A stretch of 44,630 bases of DNA, taken from contig CADCLI010000012.1 in the NCBI GenBank assembly GCA_902802285.1, positions 1 to 44,630 of the forward strand, given 5' to 3'. This document shows, one piece after another, positions 24,001 through 34,735 of the stretch. The translations under genes and the position numbers were made by a program. The notes beneath the pieces are model-generated. The model saw only the letters and a program-made list of their open reading frames with translations. It had not been told where the DNA came from and did not search any database. Within the stretch, counting starts at the first letter, position 1. The number at the start of each line of letters is the position of its first letter. The DNA is from an uncultured Bacteroidales bacterium (GTDB taxonomy: Bacteria > Bacteroidota > Bacteroidia > Bacteroidales > Bacteroidaceae).

Positions 24001-26835
24001 ATGGAATACGATTTCAGAGCAATTGAAAAGAAATGGCAGGAAAAGTGGGCCAAGGAGGGAACTTATAAGGTAACTGAGGATGCCTCCAGACCCAAGTATT
24101 ACGTACTCAACATGTTCCCCTACCCCTCAGGCGCCGGCCTCCACGTAGGACACCCCTTAGGCTATATTGCATCGGACATCTACGCCCGATTCAAGCGTCA
24201 GCAGGGATTCAACGTCCTGAACCCCATGGGTTACGATGCATACGGCCTGCCCGCCGAGCAGTACGCCATACAAACCGGCCAGCACCCAGCAATTACGACT
24301 GAAAAGAACATAAACCGCTACCGCGAGCAGCTGGACAAGATAGGATTCTCTTTCGATTGGGACCGTGAGGTACGCACCTGTGAGCCCGGCTACTACCACT
24401 GGACCCAGTGGGCATTCCAGAAAATGTTCGGCTCATTCTACTGCAACAAGTGCCAGAGCGCCCAGCCCATTGAGAAGCTGATAGAGCACTTTGAAAAAGA
24501 GGGCTCTGCAAATCTGGACGTAGCCCAGAGCGAGGAGCTCAGCTTTACAGCCGCCGAGTGGAAAGCCATGGACGACAAGCAAAAATCGGACATCCTGATG
24601 AACTACCGCATAGCCTACCTGGGCGAGACAATGGTAAACTGGTGCGCCGGACTGGGCACCGTACTTGCCAACGATGAGGTGGTAGAGGGCGTATCGGTAC
24701 GCGGCGGATTCCCTGTAGAACAGAAGAAGATGCGCCAGTGGTGCCTAAGGGTATCAGCCTACGCACAGCGTCTGCTTGACGGCCTGGACAAGATAGACTG
24801 GTCCGATTCCATCAAGGAGACCCAGCGCAACTGGATAGGCCGCTCCGAGGGTACCGAGATGCAGTTCCACGTAAAGGACTCTGATATAGAATTCACCATA
24901 TTCACCACCCGTGCCGATACCATATTCGGCGTGACATTCATGGTACTGGCGCCCGAGAGCGAGCTGGTGGCACAGCTCACCACACCCGCACAGAAGAAGG
25001 AGGTGGATGCCTACATAGCAGCCGTAAAGAAACGTACCGAGCGCGAGCGCATAGCTGACCGCCGTGTAACCGGCGTGTTCAGCGGATCATACGCCATCAA
25101 CCCCCTGACAGGTGAGGATGTACCCGTATGGATAAGTGACTACGTGCTGGCCGGCTACGGAACAGGCGCCATCATGGCCGTTCCCGCACATGACAGCCGT
25201 GACTACGCATTCGCCAAGCATTTCGGACTTGAAATAAGACCGCTTATTGAGGGTTGCGATGTATCCGAGGAGAGCTTTGACGCCAAGGAGGGAGTGATGA
25301 TGAACTCACCCCGTCCCGACCAGATCCGTGAGGGCGGACTCAACCTGAACGGCCTGACCGTCAAGGAGGCCATCGCCGCCACCAAGAAATACGTACAGGA
25401 CAACAAACTGGGTAAGGTAAAGGTAAACTACCGCCTGCGTGACGCCATATTCAGCCGTCAGCGCTACTGGGGCGAGCCGTTCCCGGTATATTACAAGAAC
25501 GGAATACCCACAATGGTACCCGAGCAGTGCCTGCCGCTGGAACTCCCCGAAATCAGTGAGTACAAACCCACCGAGACAGGCGAGCCTCCACTTGGCCACG
25601 CCAAGGTATGGGCCTTTGACGAGAAGAACTGTAAGGTTGTGGACAAGTCACTCATAGACAACAAGACCGTATTCCCCCTGGAACTCAACACCATGCCCGG
25701 ATTTGCAGGCTCATCGGCCTACTATCTGCGTTACATGGACCCGCACAACAACAAGGCACTCGTAAGCCGTGAGGCCGACAGCTACTGGAAGTGCGTGGAC
25801 CTCTATCTGGGAGGATCGGAGCACGCCACAGGTCACCTTATCTACTCCCGTTTCTGGAACAAGTTCCTCAAGGACCTGGGCGTAAGTGAGGTTGAGGAGC
25901 CGTTCAGCAAGCTTATCAACCAGGGTATGATCCAGGGCCGCAGTAACTTTGTATACCGTATCAAGGACACCAATACTTTCGTATCATACGGACTCAAGGA
26001 CCAGTATGACACCACTCCCATTCACGTTGATGTAAACATAGTAAGTGCCGATGTACTTGACGTTGAGGCATTCAAGGCATGGCGCCCTGAGTACAACAAC
26101 GCCGAGTTCATACTGGAGAACGGCAAGTACATCTGCGGCTGGGCTGTTGAGAAGATGAGTAAGTCCATGTTCAATGTGGTCAACCCCGATGACATCATCG
26201 AGAAATACGGAGCCGATACGCTGCGTATGTACGAGATGTTCTTAGGGCCCCTTGAGCAGTCCAAGCCCTGGGATACCAACGGCATTGACGGCTGCCACCG
26301 CTTTATCCGCAAGATGTGGGCTCTCTACTTTGACCGTGAGGGTAACCTGGCTGTAAGCGATGACGCTCCCACCAAGGACGAACTCAAGTCAATCCACAAG
26401 CTCATAAAGAAGGTAACCGAAGATATAGAGAACTTCTCATTCAACACATCGGTTGCCGCATTCATGATATGCGTAAACGAGCTGTCGGGACTCAAGTGCA
26501 ACAAACGCGCCGTGCTGACAGACCTGGCCAAGGTGATTGCTCCCTTTGCACCCCACACCGCCGAGGAACTCTGGCAGGCACTTGGCAACCAAACCACAGT
26601 TTGTGATGCCGCATGGCCCAAGTTTAACGAGGATTACCTCAAGGAGGACAGCATAACCTACTCCATCTCATTCAACGGCAAGACCCGCTTTACAATGGAC
26701 TTCCCGGCAGATGCCACCCAGCAGCAGATTCAGGATGCCGTTCTGGCCAATGAGAAGGCTTTAGGGTACATAAACGGCCAGACCATCCGTAAGGTGATTG
26801 TGGTACCGCGCAAGATTGTGAACATAGTTCTCTAA
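24001..26835 (+). CDS. leuS: Leucyl-tRNA synthetase
   Basis: 944 residues from the ATG at 24001 ([16 protein letters not shown] is the normal family start). The class I signatures are HVGH at residue 48 ([16 protein letters not shown]) and KMSKS at residue 718 ([15 protein letters not shown]). The CP1 editing domain contains [18 protein letters not shown] and [19 protein letters not shown], with the specificity residues in place. The anticodon-binding and C-terminal domains are present. It charges tRNA-Leu in the cytosol. It is the first gene of leuS-rdgB-porZ, with gaps of 5 and -4 bases. Confidence 0.98.
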   Translation: MEYDFRAIEKKWQEKWAKEGTYKVTEDASRPKYYVLNMFPYPSGAGLHVGHPLGYIASDIYARFKRQQGFNVLNPMGYDAYGLPAEQYAIQTGQHPAITTEKNINRYREQLDKIGFSFDWDREVRTCEPGYYHWTQWAFQKMFGSFYCNKCQSAQPIEKLIEHFEKEGSANLDVAQSEELSFTAAEWKAMDDKQKSDILMNYRIAYLGETMVNWCAGLGTVLANDEVVEGVSVRGGFPVEQKKMRQWCLRVSAYAQRLLDGLDKIDWSDSIKETQRNWIGRSEGTEMQFHVKDSDIEFTIFTTRADTIFGVTFMVLAPESELVAQLTTPAQKKEVDAYIAAVKKRTERERIADRRVTGVFSGSYAINPLTGEDVPVWISDYVLAGYGTGAIMAVPAHDSRDYAFAKHFGLEIRPLIEGCDVSEESFDAKEGVMMNSPRPDQIREGGLNLNGLTVKEAIAATKKYVQDNKLGKVKVNYRLRDAIFSRQRYWGEPFPVYYKNGIPTMVPEQCLPLELPEISEYKPTETGEPPLGHAKVWAFDEKNCKVVDKSLIDNKTVFPLELNTMPGFAGSSAYYLRYMDPHNNKALVSREADSYWKCVDLYLGGSEHATGHLIYSRFWNKFLKDLGVSEVEEPFSKLINQGMIQGRSNFVYRIKDTNTFVSYGLKDQYDTTPIHVDVNIVSADVLDVEAFKAWRPEYNNAEFILENGKYICGWAVEKMSKSMFNVVNPDDIIEKYGADTLRMYEMFLGPLEQSKPWDTNGIDGCHRFIRKMWALYFDREGNLAVSDDAPTKDELKSIHKLIKKVTEDIENFSFNTSVAAFMICVNELSGLKCNKRAVLTDLAKVIAPFAPHTAEELWQALGNQTTVCDAAWPKFNEDYLKEDSITYSISFNGKTRFTMDFPADATQQQIQDAVLANEKALGYINGQTIRKVIVVPRKIVNIVL

Positions 26836-26840
26836 AACTC

Positions 26841-27416
26841 ATGGAACTGGTTTTTGCCACCAATAACGCCCACAAACTGGAGGAGGTACGTCAGATTCTT
26901 GGCGAACGCTTTACAATACACTCCCTAAAGGAAATAGGCTGTCATGAGGATATCCCCGAAACCGGCGATACCTTCCAGGACAACGCCCTGCAGAAAGCCC
27001 GTTACGTCAAGGAGCATTACGGTTATGACTGTTTTGCCGATGACACCGGACTTGAGGTGAAGGCCCTTGGCGGAGCACCCGGAGTTCACTCGGCCCGTTA
27101 CGCAGGTGACCATGACTCGGAGGCCAATATGACCAAGCTGCTCCGTGAACTTGAAAAAAAACCGGACCGCAGTGCACAATTTAGGACAGTTGTTGCGTTA
27201 ATACTTAACGGACAGGAAGTTCTGTTTGAGGGAATAGTGACGGGAAGGATAGCAACCGAGCGTCATTACGGAGAGTCAGGATTCGGATATGATCCACTGT
27301 TCATACCGGACGGCTTTACCGAGACATTCTCACAGATGAGTCCTGAAAACAAGAATCAGGTGAGTCACCGTGGACGAGCCGTAAGGAAACTGGCAGATTA
27401 TCTTAAAACGTTATGA
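26841..27416 (+). CDS. rdgB: Non-canonical purine NTP pyrophosphatase (RdgB/HAM1)
   Basis: 191 residues. The N-terminal substrate loop is [17 protein letters not shown], the metal site is [16 protein letters not shown], and [15 protein letters not shown] plus [13 protein letters not shown] complete the family signature. It hydrolyses dITP, XTP and similar nucleotides to the monophosphate, keeping them out of DNA and RNA. It starts 5 bases after leuS and its stop overlaps the start of porZ by 4 bases. Confidence 0.97.
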   Translation: MELVFATNNAHKLEEVRQILGERFTIHSLKEIGCHEDIPETGDTFQDNALQKARYVKEHYGYDCFADDTGLEVKALGGAPGVHSARYAGDHDSEANMTKLLRELEKKPDRSAQFRTVVALILNGQEVLFEGIVTGRIATERHYGESGFGYDPLFIPDGFTETFSQMSPENKNQVSHRGRAVRKLADYLKTL

Positions 27417-29731
27417 TAAAGAAACTGACAAGAGGAGCCATTATCGCAATCGCTGCGGTAATGCTCCTTTTGCCTTTTAATATGGCCTATGCCGGTATTC
27501 CGGTAGGTACATGGAGAGCACATCCGGCATATAACGATGCAACTCATGCTATAAAAGCTTTCGGGTATATATTTGTATTGAGTGAAGGAGCAGTATATTT
27601 CTATGATCCTTCAGATGAAGGTATTTACACTATTGACAAAACAGGAGGTTTAAGTGATACTGATATAACTGAATTGGAATACTGTAATGCCGAAAAAGCA
27701 ATTCTTCTGTTATACTCAAACGGAAACATTGACATTCTGTATGATGATTTTACTATTTATAATTTTACAGAACTCAAGAACAACAGTATTGGAGACATAT
27801 CGGTAAACGAACTTAAGATTTCTGGTTCTGATGCATATATATCAACCAATTTCGGACTTGTAGTCTTTGATATAAAACGTAAGGTAATAAAGAACACATA
27901 CCGTTTTGATTCAGCTGTCAACACTTCTGTAATTCTTTCAGACTCCCTTCTTTGCGGAACCAAGGACGGTATATATCTTGGTCTCATGACCGATAACCTG
28001 TTGGATAATACCAAATGGAAACTATTCAGGAATATTGAGTTTCTTGACCTGTTTGAGTTTGACGGAAAACTTTCAGGGCGTTCATATGACAATAGGATGT
28101 GGACTATTAACAGATCCACCGCCTATTTGACAAATATCATGGATCATGTAAAAAAATTTACATTGACAGGAGATAACGGACTGGTTTTGATACAGGATTC
28201 GGTAGTAACTGTCTATAATACCTATTCTGATTATGCCCATTATAATATTCATACTCATATAAACCATATACTTATAGACGGGAATGACTGGTGGGTTTGC
28301 CAAGGATTCGAAGGTCTTTGTCATTATGTTAATGATGATAATAACATAATATGTAAGTCAACCGGTATAAAACCTGACAGCCCCAGAAGAAACTGGTTTC
28401 ATTCTGTATCATGGCCCGAAAAAGGCAGATTGCTGGCAATTGGCGGATGTCATAATTATTCAGGTATCGATTATCCTGGAACCCTGATGATTTATGAAAA
28501 CGACAGGTGGATATCTGTGGATGAAGACGTATCTCAAAAAACGGGTCTCAAATTCATAAATCTTACAGAAGCGGCACAGGATCCTCTTGACAGGAACCAC
28601 ATCTTTGCAGGTTCAGCCGGCCAAGGTCTCTATGAATTCAGAAACAATAAGTTAGAAAAACTGCATACTTGGGATAACAGTGGACTTACAAGTATTCTGG
28701 ATCATCATAAATACGATTATGTCCGAGTAAGTGCCTTACAGTATGATAAGGATAACAATCTTTGGATGGCTAACAATGAGGTTGATACCATCATAAAGGT
28801 TTTACAGCCTGACGGAAAATGGTTCGGATTATATTATAGTGAAATGGCTGGTTTGCCTACTTTCAAACAACTCAGATTTGATGACAACGGCTATATCTGG
28901 ATAAATTCATCGAGAGGATTGAAACCCGGGTTATTCTGCATAGATATAAACGGAACACTCAAGAACAACAAAGATGATAAAATAAGATACTCAGGTAACA
29001 TTTGGAAAAATCAGGATGGAACAACCGAAGAGATTTATGATGTGTTCTTTTATGAGTTTGACCTTAACGGTGATATATGGATAGGCACAAACAGAGGAAT
29101 ATTCATTTTAAGGGATCCTGATTCTTTCATAAACAATACAAATCCTGTGTTTGAAAGAGTAAAGATATCCAGAAATGACGGTTCAGGTTTAGCCGATTAC
29201 CTTTTCAACGGAGTAATGACTACAGCAATTTATATAGATCAGGGAAACAGGAAATGGATAGGTACCCTTGATGACGGAGTATTTCTTATGAGCGCTGACG
29301 GAACAGAGACATTAGAGCATTTTACCGTCAATAATAGTCCACTTCCGTCAAACAATATACTGAGCATTACAGAAAACGGTCAGAATGGCTCATTATTCTT
29401 TGGTACAAGCCAGGGAATGGTAGAATATGGTGGTACAGCCAGGGACCCTGAAGAAAGTCTTTCAGAATCAAATATTATTGTATATCCGAATCCTGTAAAG
29501 CCTGATTTTGACGGATTCGTTACCATTACAGGACTAACTGAGATAAGTACGGTAAGAATATTGTCGAATTCTGGTAATCTTGTAAATCTTGGTACCTCAA
29601 ACGGAGGTTCCTACAGTTGGAATCTTACAGATATGAATGGAAAGGCTGTACCGTCAGGAGTCTATCACGCCGTTATTACCAATCAGGAAAACAAACACAG
29701 TGAAAGCGTATCTGTTACAGTAATAAGATAG
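27413..29731 (+). CDS. porZ: PorZ-like type IX secretion protein (two beta-propellers plus CTD)
   Basis: 772 residues, close to the length of Porphyromonas PorZ. A signal peptide ([20 protein letters not shown]) precedes the diagnostic mature start [20 protein letters not shown]. Repeated propeller strands follow ([59 protein letters not shown]). The last ~80 residues are a T9SS sorting-type beta domain ([20 protein letters not shown] through [15 protein letters not shown]). PorZ acts on the cell surface in delivering A-LPS to the sortase PorU. It overlaps rdgB by 4 bases. Base composition becomes AT-rich here relative to leuS. Confidence 0.88.
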   Translation: MIKKLTRGAIIAIAAVMLLLPFNMAYAGIPVGTWRAHPAYNDATHAIKAFGYIFVLSEGAVYFYDPSDEGIYTIDKTGGLSDTDITELEYCNAEKAILLLYSNGNIDILYDDFTIYNFTELKNNSIGDISVNELKISGSDAYISTNFGLVVFDIKRKVIKNTYRFDSAVNTSVILSDSLLCGTKDGIYLGLMTDNLLDNTKWKLFRNIEFLDLFEFDGKLSGRSYDNRMWTINRSTAYLTNIMDHVKKFTLTGDNGLVLIQDSVVTVYNTYSDYAHYNIHTHINHILIDGNDWWVCQGFEGLCHYVNDDNNIICKSTGIKPDSPRRNWFHSVSWPEKGRLLAIGGCHNYSGIDYPGTLMIYENDRWISVDEDVSQKTGLKFINLTEAAQDPLDRNHIFAGSAGQGLYEFRNNKLEKLHTWDNSGLTSILDHHKYDYVRVSALQYDKDNNLWMANNEVDTIIKVLQPDGKWFGLYYSEMAGLPTFKQLRFDDNGYIWINSSRGLKPGLFCIDINGTLKNNKDDKIRYSGNIWKNQDGTTEEIYDVFFYEFDLNGDIWIGTNRGIFILRDPDSFINNTNPVFERVKISRNDGSGLADYLFNGVMTTAIYIDQGNRKWIGTLDDGVFLMSADGTETLEHFTVNNSPLPSNNILSITENGQNGSLFFGTSQGMVEYGGTARDPEESLSESNIIVYPNPVKPDFDGFVTITGLTEISTVRILSNSGNLVNLGTSNGGSYSWNLTDMNGKAVPSGVYHAVITNQENKHSESVSVTVIR

Positions 29732-30196
29732 GAAACGACAGGTATCCGCTTATAATATATATGTATGTTTTTTCTTTATTTCTTTTTGATTAATTGGTTT
29801 TTATAGACTGTTGAAACTGTTGATATCTTTTCTTTTTTTGAATAATCATCTGTTTTTAAACTTGAACGACTATTTCATAACAATTTAATAAACAACTTAA
29901 ACTATTGATATTCTGTATTATAATTAGTAATTAACAAGCAGTTCATATAATTGTTTAAATAATCAACTGTTATATGTCCTGATGTTGTCTGTTAATACAG
30001 TGTTTGAAAAATAAAAGAATAAAAAACGCTATCAACAGCATTATTTCAAAATAAAGTACATACCGTAACTGTTTTTGAAATACCAATTTTTTTATTCTCT
30101 TTTTACCTTATTTTTTTGAACACTTATTTACACTGTTTTCAACCGGAATAGTCACTTAAATAAACTATTTTTACACCGGATTAAATTGAATGTGTA
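29732..30196. other. 465-base AT-rich gene-free stretch with recurring CTGTT words
   Basis: No reading frame of note. The stretch is very AT-rich with many T- and A-runs. CTGTT or its complement AACAG occurs about eight times, twice inside AATAATCAnCTGTT, and there is a CTGTTAATACAG palindrome. It may hold the promoter of the methyltransferase gene, but no TAnnTTTG box was placed with confidence. No DnaA-box cluster was recognised. Confidence 0.55.
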
Positions 30197-30739
30197 ATGA
30201 GAAAGCTTAGTGTTACTGAACTTTGCAGAATTAATATAGAAGAATACAGGAACAGCAATAAACTACCTGTAACCATTATATTGGACGATGTACGCAGCTT
30301 GTATAATGTAGGTTCGGTATTCCGTACTTCGGATGCTTTCAGAATAGAAAGGATAATTCTATGTGGCATTACAGCTACTCCTGATACATCACTTGTTGAA
30401 ATCCATAAAACAGCCTTAGGTGCAGAGGAGAGTGTAGAATGGTTATATTGTAAGGATTGTATCAGTATTGTCAAAGACCTTAATGATAAGGGTTATATTA
30501 CTGTTGCCGTAGAACAGGTTGAAGGTAGCACAAAACTGGATAATATTAGAGTTGACAGGAACAGAAGATATGCACTAGTTTTTGGTAATGAGGTAAAAGG
30601 TGTGAACCAGAAAGTTGTTGATATCTGCAGTTTCTCTCTTGAAATACCCCAATATGGAACAAAGCACTCGCTGAACGTATCAGTGAGTGCCGGATTGGTT
30701 ATATGGGAATTTGCCCGTCAGCTGAAGGATATTTTCTAG
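30197..30739 (+). CDS. SPOUT (TrmH/SpoU) family RNA methyltransferase
   Basis: 180 residues, a single SPOUT domain without an N-terminal substrate-binding extension. Motif 1 is LDDVRSLYNVGSVFRTSDAF, motif 2 is ALVFGNEVKGV, and motif 3 is LEIPQYGTKHSLNVSVSAGL, with the knot-forming asparagine and serine. These enzymes 2'-O-methylate tRNA or rRNA with S-adenosylmethionine. The compact size resembles TrmL-like proteins, but the target nucleotide cannot be named. It is convergent with polA; the two stop codons share the palindrome CTAG. Confidence 0.92.
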   Translation: MRKLSVTELCRINIEEYRNSNKLPVTIILDDVRSLYNVGSVFRTSDAFRIERIILCGITATPDTSLVEIHKTALGAEESVEWLYCKDCISIVKDLNDKGYITVAVEQVEGSTKLDNIRVDRNRRYALVFGNEVKGVNQKVVDICSFSLEIPQYGTKHSLNVSVSAGLVIWEFARQLKDIF

Positions 30740-33558
30740 TGAGCTTCAAGCCAGTTGGCGCCCCAACCGCAATCAGCAATAAGCGGTACTGACATCGGCC
30801 AGGCTTTCTGCATCTCTTCTATTACAATAGTTTCAACCTTCTGTTCTTCGCCCGGAACTACATTGAAATTGAGTTCATCATGAACCTGCAGTATCATTGT
30901 TGATTTTATGTTCTCCTGGCGGAATCTCCTGTAAATGGCAATCATGGCAATCTTTATGATGTCGGCTGCACTTCCCTGAATAGGAGCGTTTATTGCGTTA
31001 CGTTCAGCAAAACCGCGGACTGTAGCATTATGTGAATTTATATCGGGCAGATAACGCTTGCGTTTCAGAATAGTTTCTATATAACCTTTGGTACGGGCCT
31101 CCTCTATTGAATGGTCCATATAGTTCTTTATTCCGCTGTATGTCTTGAAATAGTTTTCAATGAGTTCCTTGGCCTCAGTGCGGCTCACTCCCATCCGTTG
31201 TGCCAGACCAAATGCTGAAATACCGTATATAATGCCGAAATTGGCTGTCTTGGCTTTGCTTCGTTCAGTTTTGGTTACCTGATCGATCGGTTTATGGAAA
31301 ACCTTGGCAGCAGTAGCAGCATGTATATCATGTCCCAATCTGAAATCTTCAATCATATTCCGGTCCTTACTGAGGTGAGCCATGATCCTTAGTTCAATCT
31401 GTGAATAGTCGGCACTGAAAAATCTGCAACCTGGTTCGGGGATGAAAGCTTTTCGAACCTCCTTACCGTCTTCATCACGTACCGGAATGTTCTGAAGGTT
31501 AGGGTTACTTGAACTTAACCTGCCTGTTGCCGTAACTGTCTGGTTGTATGATGTATGAATCTTACCTGTAGCGGGATTTACCAGCCCGGGCAGTGTATCG
31601 ACATAAGTACCCAGCAGTTTCTTAAGTCCGCGGTATTGTAGGATAAGATCCACTATCTTATGTTCTGCTCTCAATGATTCCAAAACATCTTCGGATGTTA
31701 CATATTGTCCTGTCTTGGTTTTCTTGGGTTTGTCTACAATCTTCATTCTGTCAAACAGAATATCGCCAACCTGCTTTGGTGAGAGAATGTTGAATTGTGC
31801 TCCCCCGGCCTCTTGATATATCTGTTTTTCAAGAACCTCCATCCTTTCTGTAAAATGCCTTGAAGTTTCGGCAAGGGCAGCAGGATCTATCATGGCACCA
31901 TTACGTTCCATATAGGCCAGTACCTGTACAAGGGGCATCTCGACATCACGGAAAAGAGGTGTTGTTCCGTCTTTATCCAACTCTTTCTCCAGTATGTTCT
32001 TAAGTTGGAGAGTGACATCGGCATCTTCGCATGCATATTCGTATATAGAAGCGGGACTGAGGTCTGCCATATTCTTCTGGTTACGGCCTTTCTCTCCTAT
32101 CAGTTCCTCAATATGGATTGTCCTGTAGTTAAGATATATCTCTGCCAGGTAATCCATATTGTGACGGAGTTCTGGCTGAAGCAGGTAATGTGCAATCATG
32201 GTGTCAAAGAGTGTCCCCTCAACCCTGATACCGTAGTTACCCAGAATCAGTATGTCATATTTTATGTTCTGACCTATCTTAAGAGTTGACGGATTTTCAA
32301 ATACCGGACGGAAAATCTCAAGCATCCGCTGCTTACCCTCCTTCTCCGATGGCATTGCGACATACCATGCCTCATGTTCCCTTAATGCTATGCTTAATCC
32401 TACGATTTGTGCCTGAATTGCATCGGTTCCGGTGGTTTCGGTGTCAAAACAGAAAAAATCCTGTGCAGCGATTTTGTGGGCTAACGTTTCGGCATCTTTT
32501 TCAGTCTCAATAAGATAGTAGTTATGCTGAGTGTTTTTTATGTCTTTGAGATTTGAAAATTCCTGAGCAGGCTGTGCATCCGGCTGGAATAAGTCAAAGA
32601 GATCGCCGTGAAATCCGTCATTTCTGGACTGTTTTGGCAGAACTGTCTGATCTTTCTCACCGTCTTCAGTACGGGTAGGTGAAAGTGACTGTTTGTTTTT
32701 TACCTTATTCATCAGAGTCCTAAACTCAAGGTCCTCAAAAATCGGGTAGAGTTTCTGTTCATCGGGTCCTTGATATTTGAGAGACTCCATATCAAGTTCG
32801 ATAGGAACATCTGTCCTTATTGTTGCCAGAAGTCGGCTGAACTTTATCTGATCTGTGTTATTTTCAACTTTCTCCTTGAGTGCTCCTTTCAGTTTATCCG
32901 TGTTGGCCAGAAGACCGTCTATTCCTCCAAATTCCGAGATCAGTCTGACAGCTGTCTTTTCGCCAATGCCGGGACAGCCTGGAATGTTATCCGAACTGTC
33001 GCCCATCAGTCCCAGCATATCAATCACCTGACTGGTATTTTCAAGTCCGTATTTCTGTTTTACCTCCTCAGGGCCCATTATCTCATAACCGTTGTTGCCG
33101 TATCGGGGACGGTATATCAGTGCCCTTTCTGTTACCAATTGGCAATAGTCCTTATCAGGCGTCATCATATAGGTGGTTATGCCCTTCTCATCGGCCTTTT
33201 TGGACAATGTCCCTATAACGTCATCAGCCTCAAAACCGGCCACTTCAAGTATAGGAATCCGGTATGCTTGCAGTATCTGTTTGATGATAGGAACTGATTC
33301 GCGTATCACTTCCGGAGTCTCCTCGCGCTGGGCCTTGTACTCTTTGTACAGTTCATGTCTGAAGGTTCCTCCCTTGGGATCGAAAGCAACACCTATATGC
33401 GTGGGTTTCTCATTGTTGAGTATATCTTCGAGGGTATTTACAAAGCCTAATACGGCAGATGTATTAAACCCTTTTGAGTTTATTCTGGGGGCTTTCAGGA
33501 AAGCGTAGTATGCCCTGTATATAAGTGCATAAGCATCAAGCAGAAACAGTTTGTCCAT
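30736..33558 (-). CDS. polA: DNA polymerase I
   Basis: 940 residues from the ATG at 33558 (MDKLFLLDAYALIYRAYYAF). The frame is open 112 codons further upstream, but that part crosses the divergent polyprenyl synthetase and its promoter and is not polymerase-like. The 5'-nuclease domain has GVAFDPKGGTFRHELY and GDSSDNIPGCPGIGEKTA. The 3'-5' exonuclease site is intact (FDTETTGTDA). Polymerase motifs A (DYSQIELRIMAHLS), B (RSKAKTANFGIIYG) and C (QVHDELNFNV) are all present. It processes Okazaki fragments and fills repair gaps. Confidence 0.97.
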   Translation of the reverse strand: MDKLFLLDAYALIYRAYYAFLKAPRINSKGFNTSAVLGFVNTLEDILNNEKPTHIGVAFDPKGGTFRHELYKEYKAQREETPEVIRESVPIIKQILQAYRIPILEVAGFEADDVIGTLSKKADEKGITTYMMTPDKDYCQLVTERALIYRPRYGNNGYEIMGPEEVKQKYGLENTSQVIDMLGLMGDSSDNIPGCPGIGEKTAVRLISEFGGIDGLLANTDKLKGALKEKVENNTDQIKFSRLLATIRTDVPIELDMESLKYQGPDEQKLYPIFEDLEFRTLMNKVKNKQSLSPTRTEDGEKDQTVLPKQSRNDGFHGDLFDLFQPDAQPAQEFSNLKDIKNTQHNYYLIETEKDAETLAHKIAAQDFFCFDTETTGTDAIQAQIVGLSIALREHEAWYVAMPSEKEGKQRMLEIFRPVFENPSTLKIGQNIKYDILILGNYGIRVEGTLFDTMIAHYLLQPELRHNMDYLAEIYLNYRTIHIEELIGEKGRNQKNMADLSPASIYEYACEDADVTLQLKNILEKELDKDGTTPLFRDVEMPLVQVLAYMERNGAMIDPAALAETSRHFTERMEVLEKQIYQEAGGAQFNILSPKQVGDILFDRMKIVDKPKKTKTGQYVTSEDVLESLRAEHKIVDLILQYRGLKKLLGTYVDTLPGLVNPATGKIHTSYNQTVTATGRLSSSNPNLQNIPVRDEDGKEVRKAFIPEPGCRFFSADYSQIELRIMAHLSKDRNMIEDFRLGHDIHAATAAKVFHKPIDQVTKTERSKAKTANFGIIYGISAFGLAQRMGVSRTEAKELIENYFKTYSGIKNYMDHSIEEARTKGYIETILKRKRYLPDINSHNATVRGFAERNAINAPIQGSAADIIKIAMIAIYRRFRQENIKSTMILQVHDELNFNVVPGEEQKVETIVIEEMQKAWPMSVPLIADCGWGANWLEAH

Positions 33559-33615
33559 AAGCAAAATATTGATACGTAAAATTACAATTTTTTCCTTGAA
33601 ACGGACATTTATTGT

Positions 33616-33623
33616 TAATTTTG
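33616..33623 (+). promoter_or_regulatory. TAnnTTTG promoter box for the polyprenyl synthetase
   Basis: TAATTTTG lies 8 bases before the ATG at 33632. This marks 33632 as the original start and supports the view that the frame beginning there is the authentic N-terminus. Confidence 0.55.
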
Positions 33624-33631
33624 CGGTAGAT

Positions 33632-33742
33632 ATGGATAACAGAAAGCAGATAATGTTGCCTATTGAGGCTGAGTTCGGTGAATTCAAATCCAAGTATTCA
33701 ACCTTCTGCTCAAGTTCCTTCTTAAGCGCAACGGCAAGATGA
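33632..33742 (+). pseudogene. Out-of-frame N-terminus of the polyprenyl synthetase
   Basis: From the ATG at 33632 the product reads MDNRKQIMLPIEAEFGEFKS and continues to a stop at 33740-33742. PIEAEFGEFKSKYS is the usual N-terminal helix of Bacteroidales polyprenyl synthetases. Homology then continues in another frame (LLKRNGKMMRPVL). The spacing between the two homologous blocks seems about 30 bases shorter than I remember for relatives, so a small frameshifting deletion near 33700-33730 is the likely cause; a sequencing error cannot be excluded. Confidence 0.7.
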
Positions 33743-34575
33743 TGCGTCCTGTGCTGGTATTGCTTGTAGCCAAATGTCTTAATAAGAATATTCCGGCCAG
33801 CGTTTACCATCTGGCCTCTGCTGTTGAGCTGGTTCATCAGGGAAGCCTTATACACGATGACGTGGTCGATGAGAGTGAGACCCGTCGCGGTCAAACCTCT
33901 GCCAACGCCGCTTTTGACAATCGTCTGGCCGTACTTCTGGGAGATTATATTGTGTCTAAATCACTTCAGGAAGTAGTTGCAACCCGGAATCTTGAGTGTA
34001 TCAACGCCATCTCGGCGCTTATAGGGACCTTGTCCGAAGGGGAGATAACCCAACTGGATGTTCTGAACAGTGATATCCTGTCAGAGGAAGCTTATTTTGA
34101 TATAATAACCGGTAAGACGGCAAGTCTTTTTGCAGCCTGCACAACTCTCTCAGCCATTTTGAGCGGTGCTTCGCCAGATCAGGTTGAATCGTTCCGTACC
34201 TATGGCACCATAGCAGGTCTATGCTTCCAGATAATGGACGATATCCTGGATTACCACGACAGCCAGGAGACCGGAAAGCCGTCAGGAAATGACCTTAAGG
34301 AAGGCAAATTCACCCTTCCGGCCATCTACGCCCTGACTCACAGCAACCGCGACTGGACAGCTCATATCAAAGCAATCCGTTCCCTCACAGCCACCCCGCA
34401 GCAGATCCGTGAAGTTACCGAATACACCCTTTCCAACGGAGGAATAGACTACGCCATCCAAATGATGCAAGACTTAAAAACCAAAGCTCTGAACGCCCTC
34501 CCCACTCAAATGGAGGAACCCCTCCTAGCTGCCTTCAACGCCTATCTGGAGCTAATCATCAACCGCTCCAAATAA
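33739..34575 (+). CDS. Polyprenyl synthetase (trans-prenyltransferase), 5' end frameshifted
   Basis: 278 residues from the ATG at 33739, or 277 from 33742. The first aspartate-rich motif is HDDVVDESETRRG, the second MDDILDYHDSQETGK with DLKEGKFTLPAIYAL after it, both intact. The family makes the isoprenoid side chain of menaquinone by adding isopentenyl units. The upstream residues LLKRNGK are in this frame but have no start codon, and a TGA stops it at about 33672. The first ~35 residues (helix A) are in a different frame from 33632. Initiation inside MMRP would give an N-terminally short protein that may still work, since all catalytic motifs remain. Confidence 0.8.
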   Translation: MMRPVLVLLVAKCLNKNIPASVYHLASAVELVHQGSLIHDDVVDESETRRGQTSANAAFDNRLAVLLGDYIVSKSLQEVVATRNLECINAISALIGTLSEGEITQLDVLNSDILSEEAYFDIITGKTASLFAACTTLSAILSGASPDQVESFRTYGTIAGLCFQIMDDILDYHDSQETGKPSGNDLKEGKFTLPAIYALTHSNRDWTAHIKAIRSLTATPQQIREVTEYTLSNGGIDYAIQMMQDLKTKALNALPTQMEEPLLAAFNAYLELIINRSK

Positions 34576-34600
34576 CACAGAAGTCCCCCTTTGCACTAGA

Positions 34601-34728
34601 AAAAATTGAGTATATAGTCTCAAGAACCGTCGCCACCCTCGGCGCGTCAGAGGGAGGGGCCCGCCACGTAGTGGTGGGAGGGATAGGCCCGAAGGGCCGT
34701 AGTTCTGGAGACTATATACTCAATTTTT
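34601..34728. repeat. Long hairpin with 21-bp perfect arms between convergent genes
   Basis: AAAAATTGAGTATATAGTCT plus C (34601-34621) is perfectly complementary to 34708-34728; AGAAC/GTTCT extends the stem by five pairs after one mismatch. The 75-base interior is GC-rich and holds further hairpins: CCCGCCAC/GTGGTGGG around GTA, and GGCCC/GGGCC around GAA. T-runs flank both ends, so it could act as a bidirectional terminator for polyprenyl synthetase and deoC. Confidence 0.85.
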
Positions 34729-34735
34729 ACGTTTT

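Noticed and set aside
29732-30196. Chromosomal origin of replication
   Set aside because: AT-rich, but no cluster of TTATnCACA-type DnaA boxes was recognised.
33700-33730. Programmed ribosomal frameshift in the polyprenyl synthetase
   Set aside because: No X XXY YYZ slippery heptamer is in the right phase, and the spacing between homologous blocks suggests missing bases.
33559-33894. Longer polA start at 33894
   Set aside because: The extra 112 residues are not polymerase-like and cross the divergent promoter and gene.
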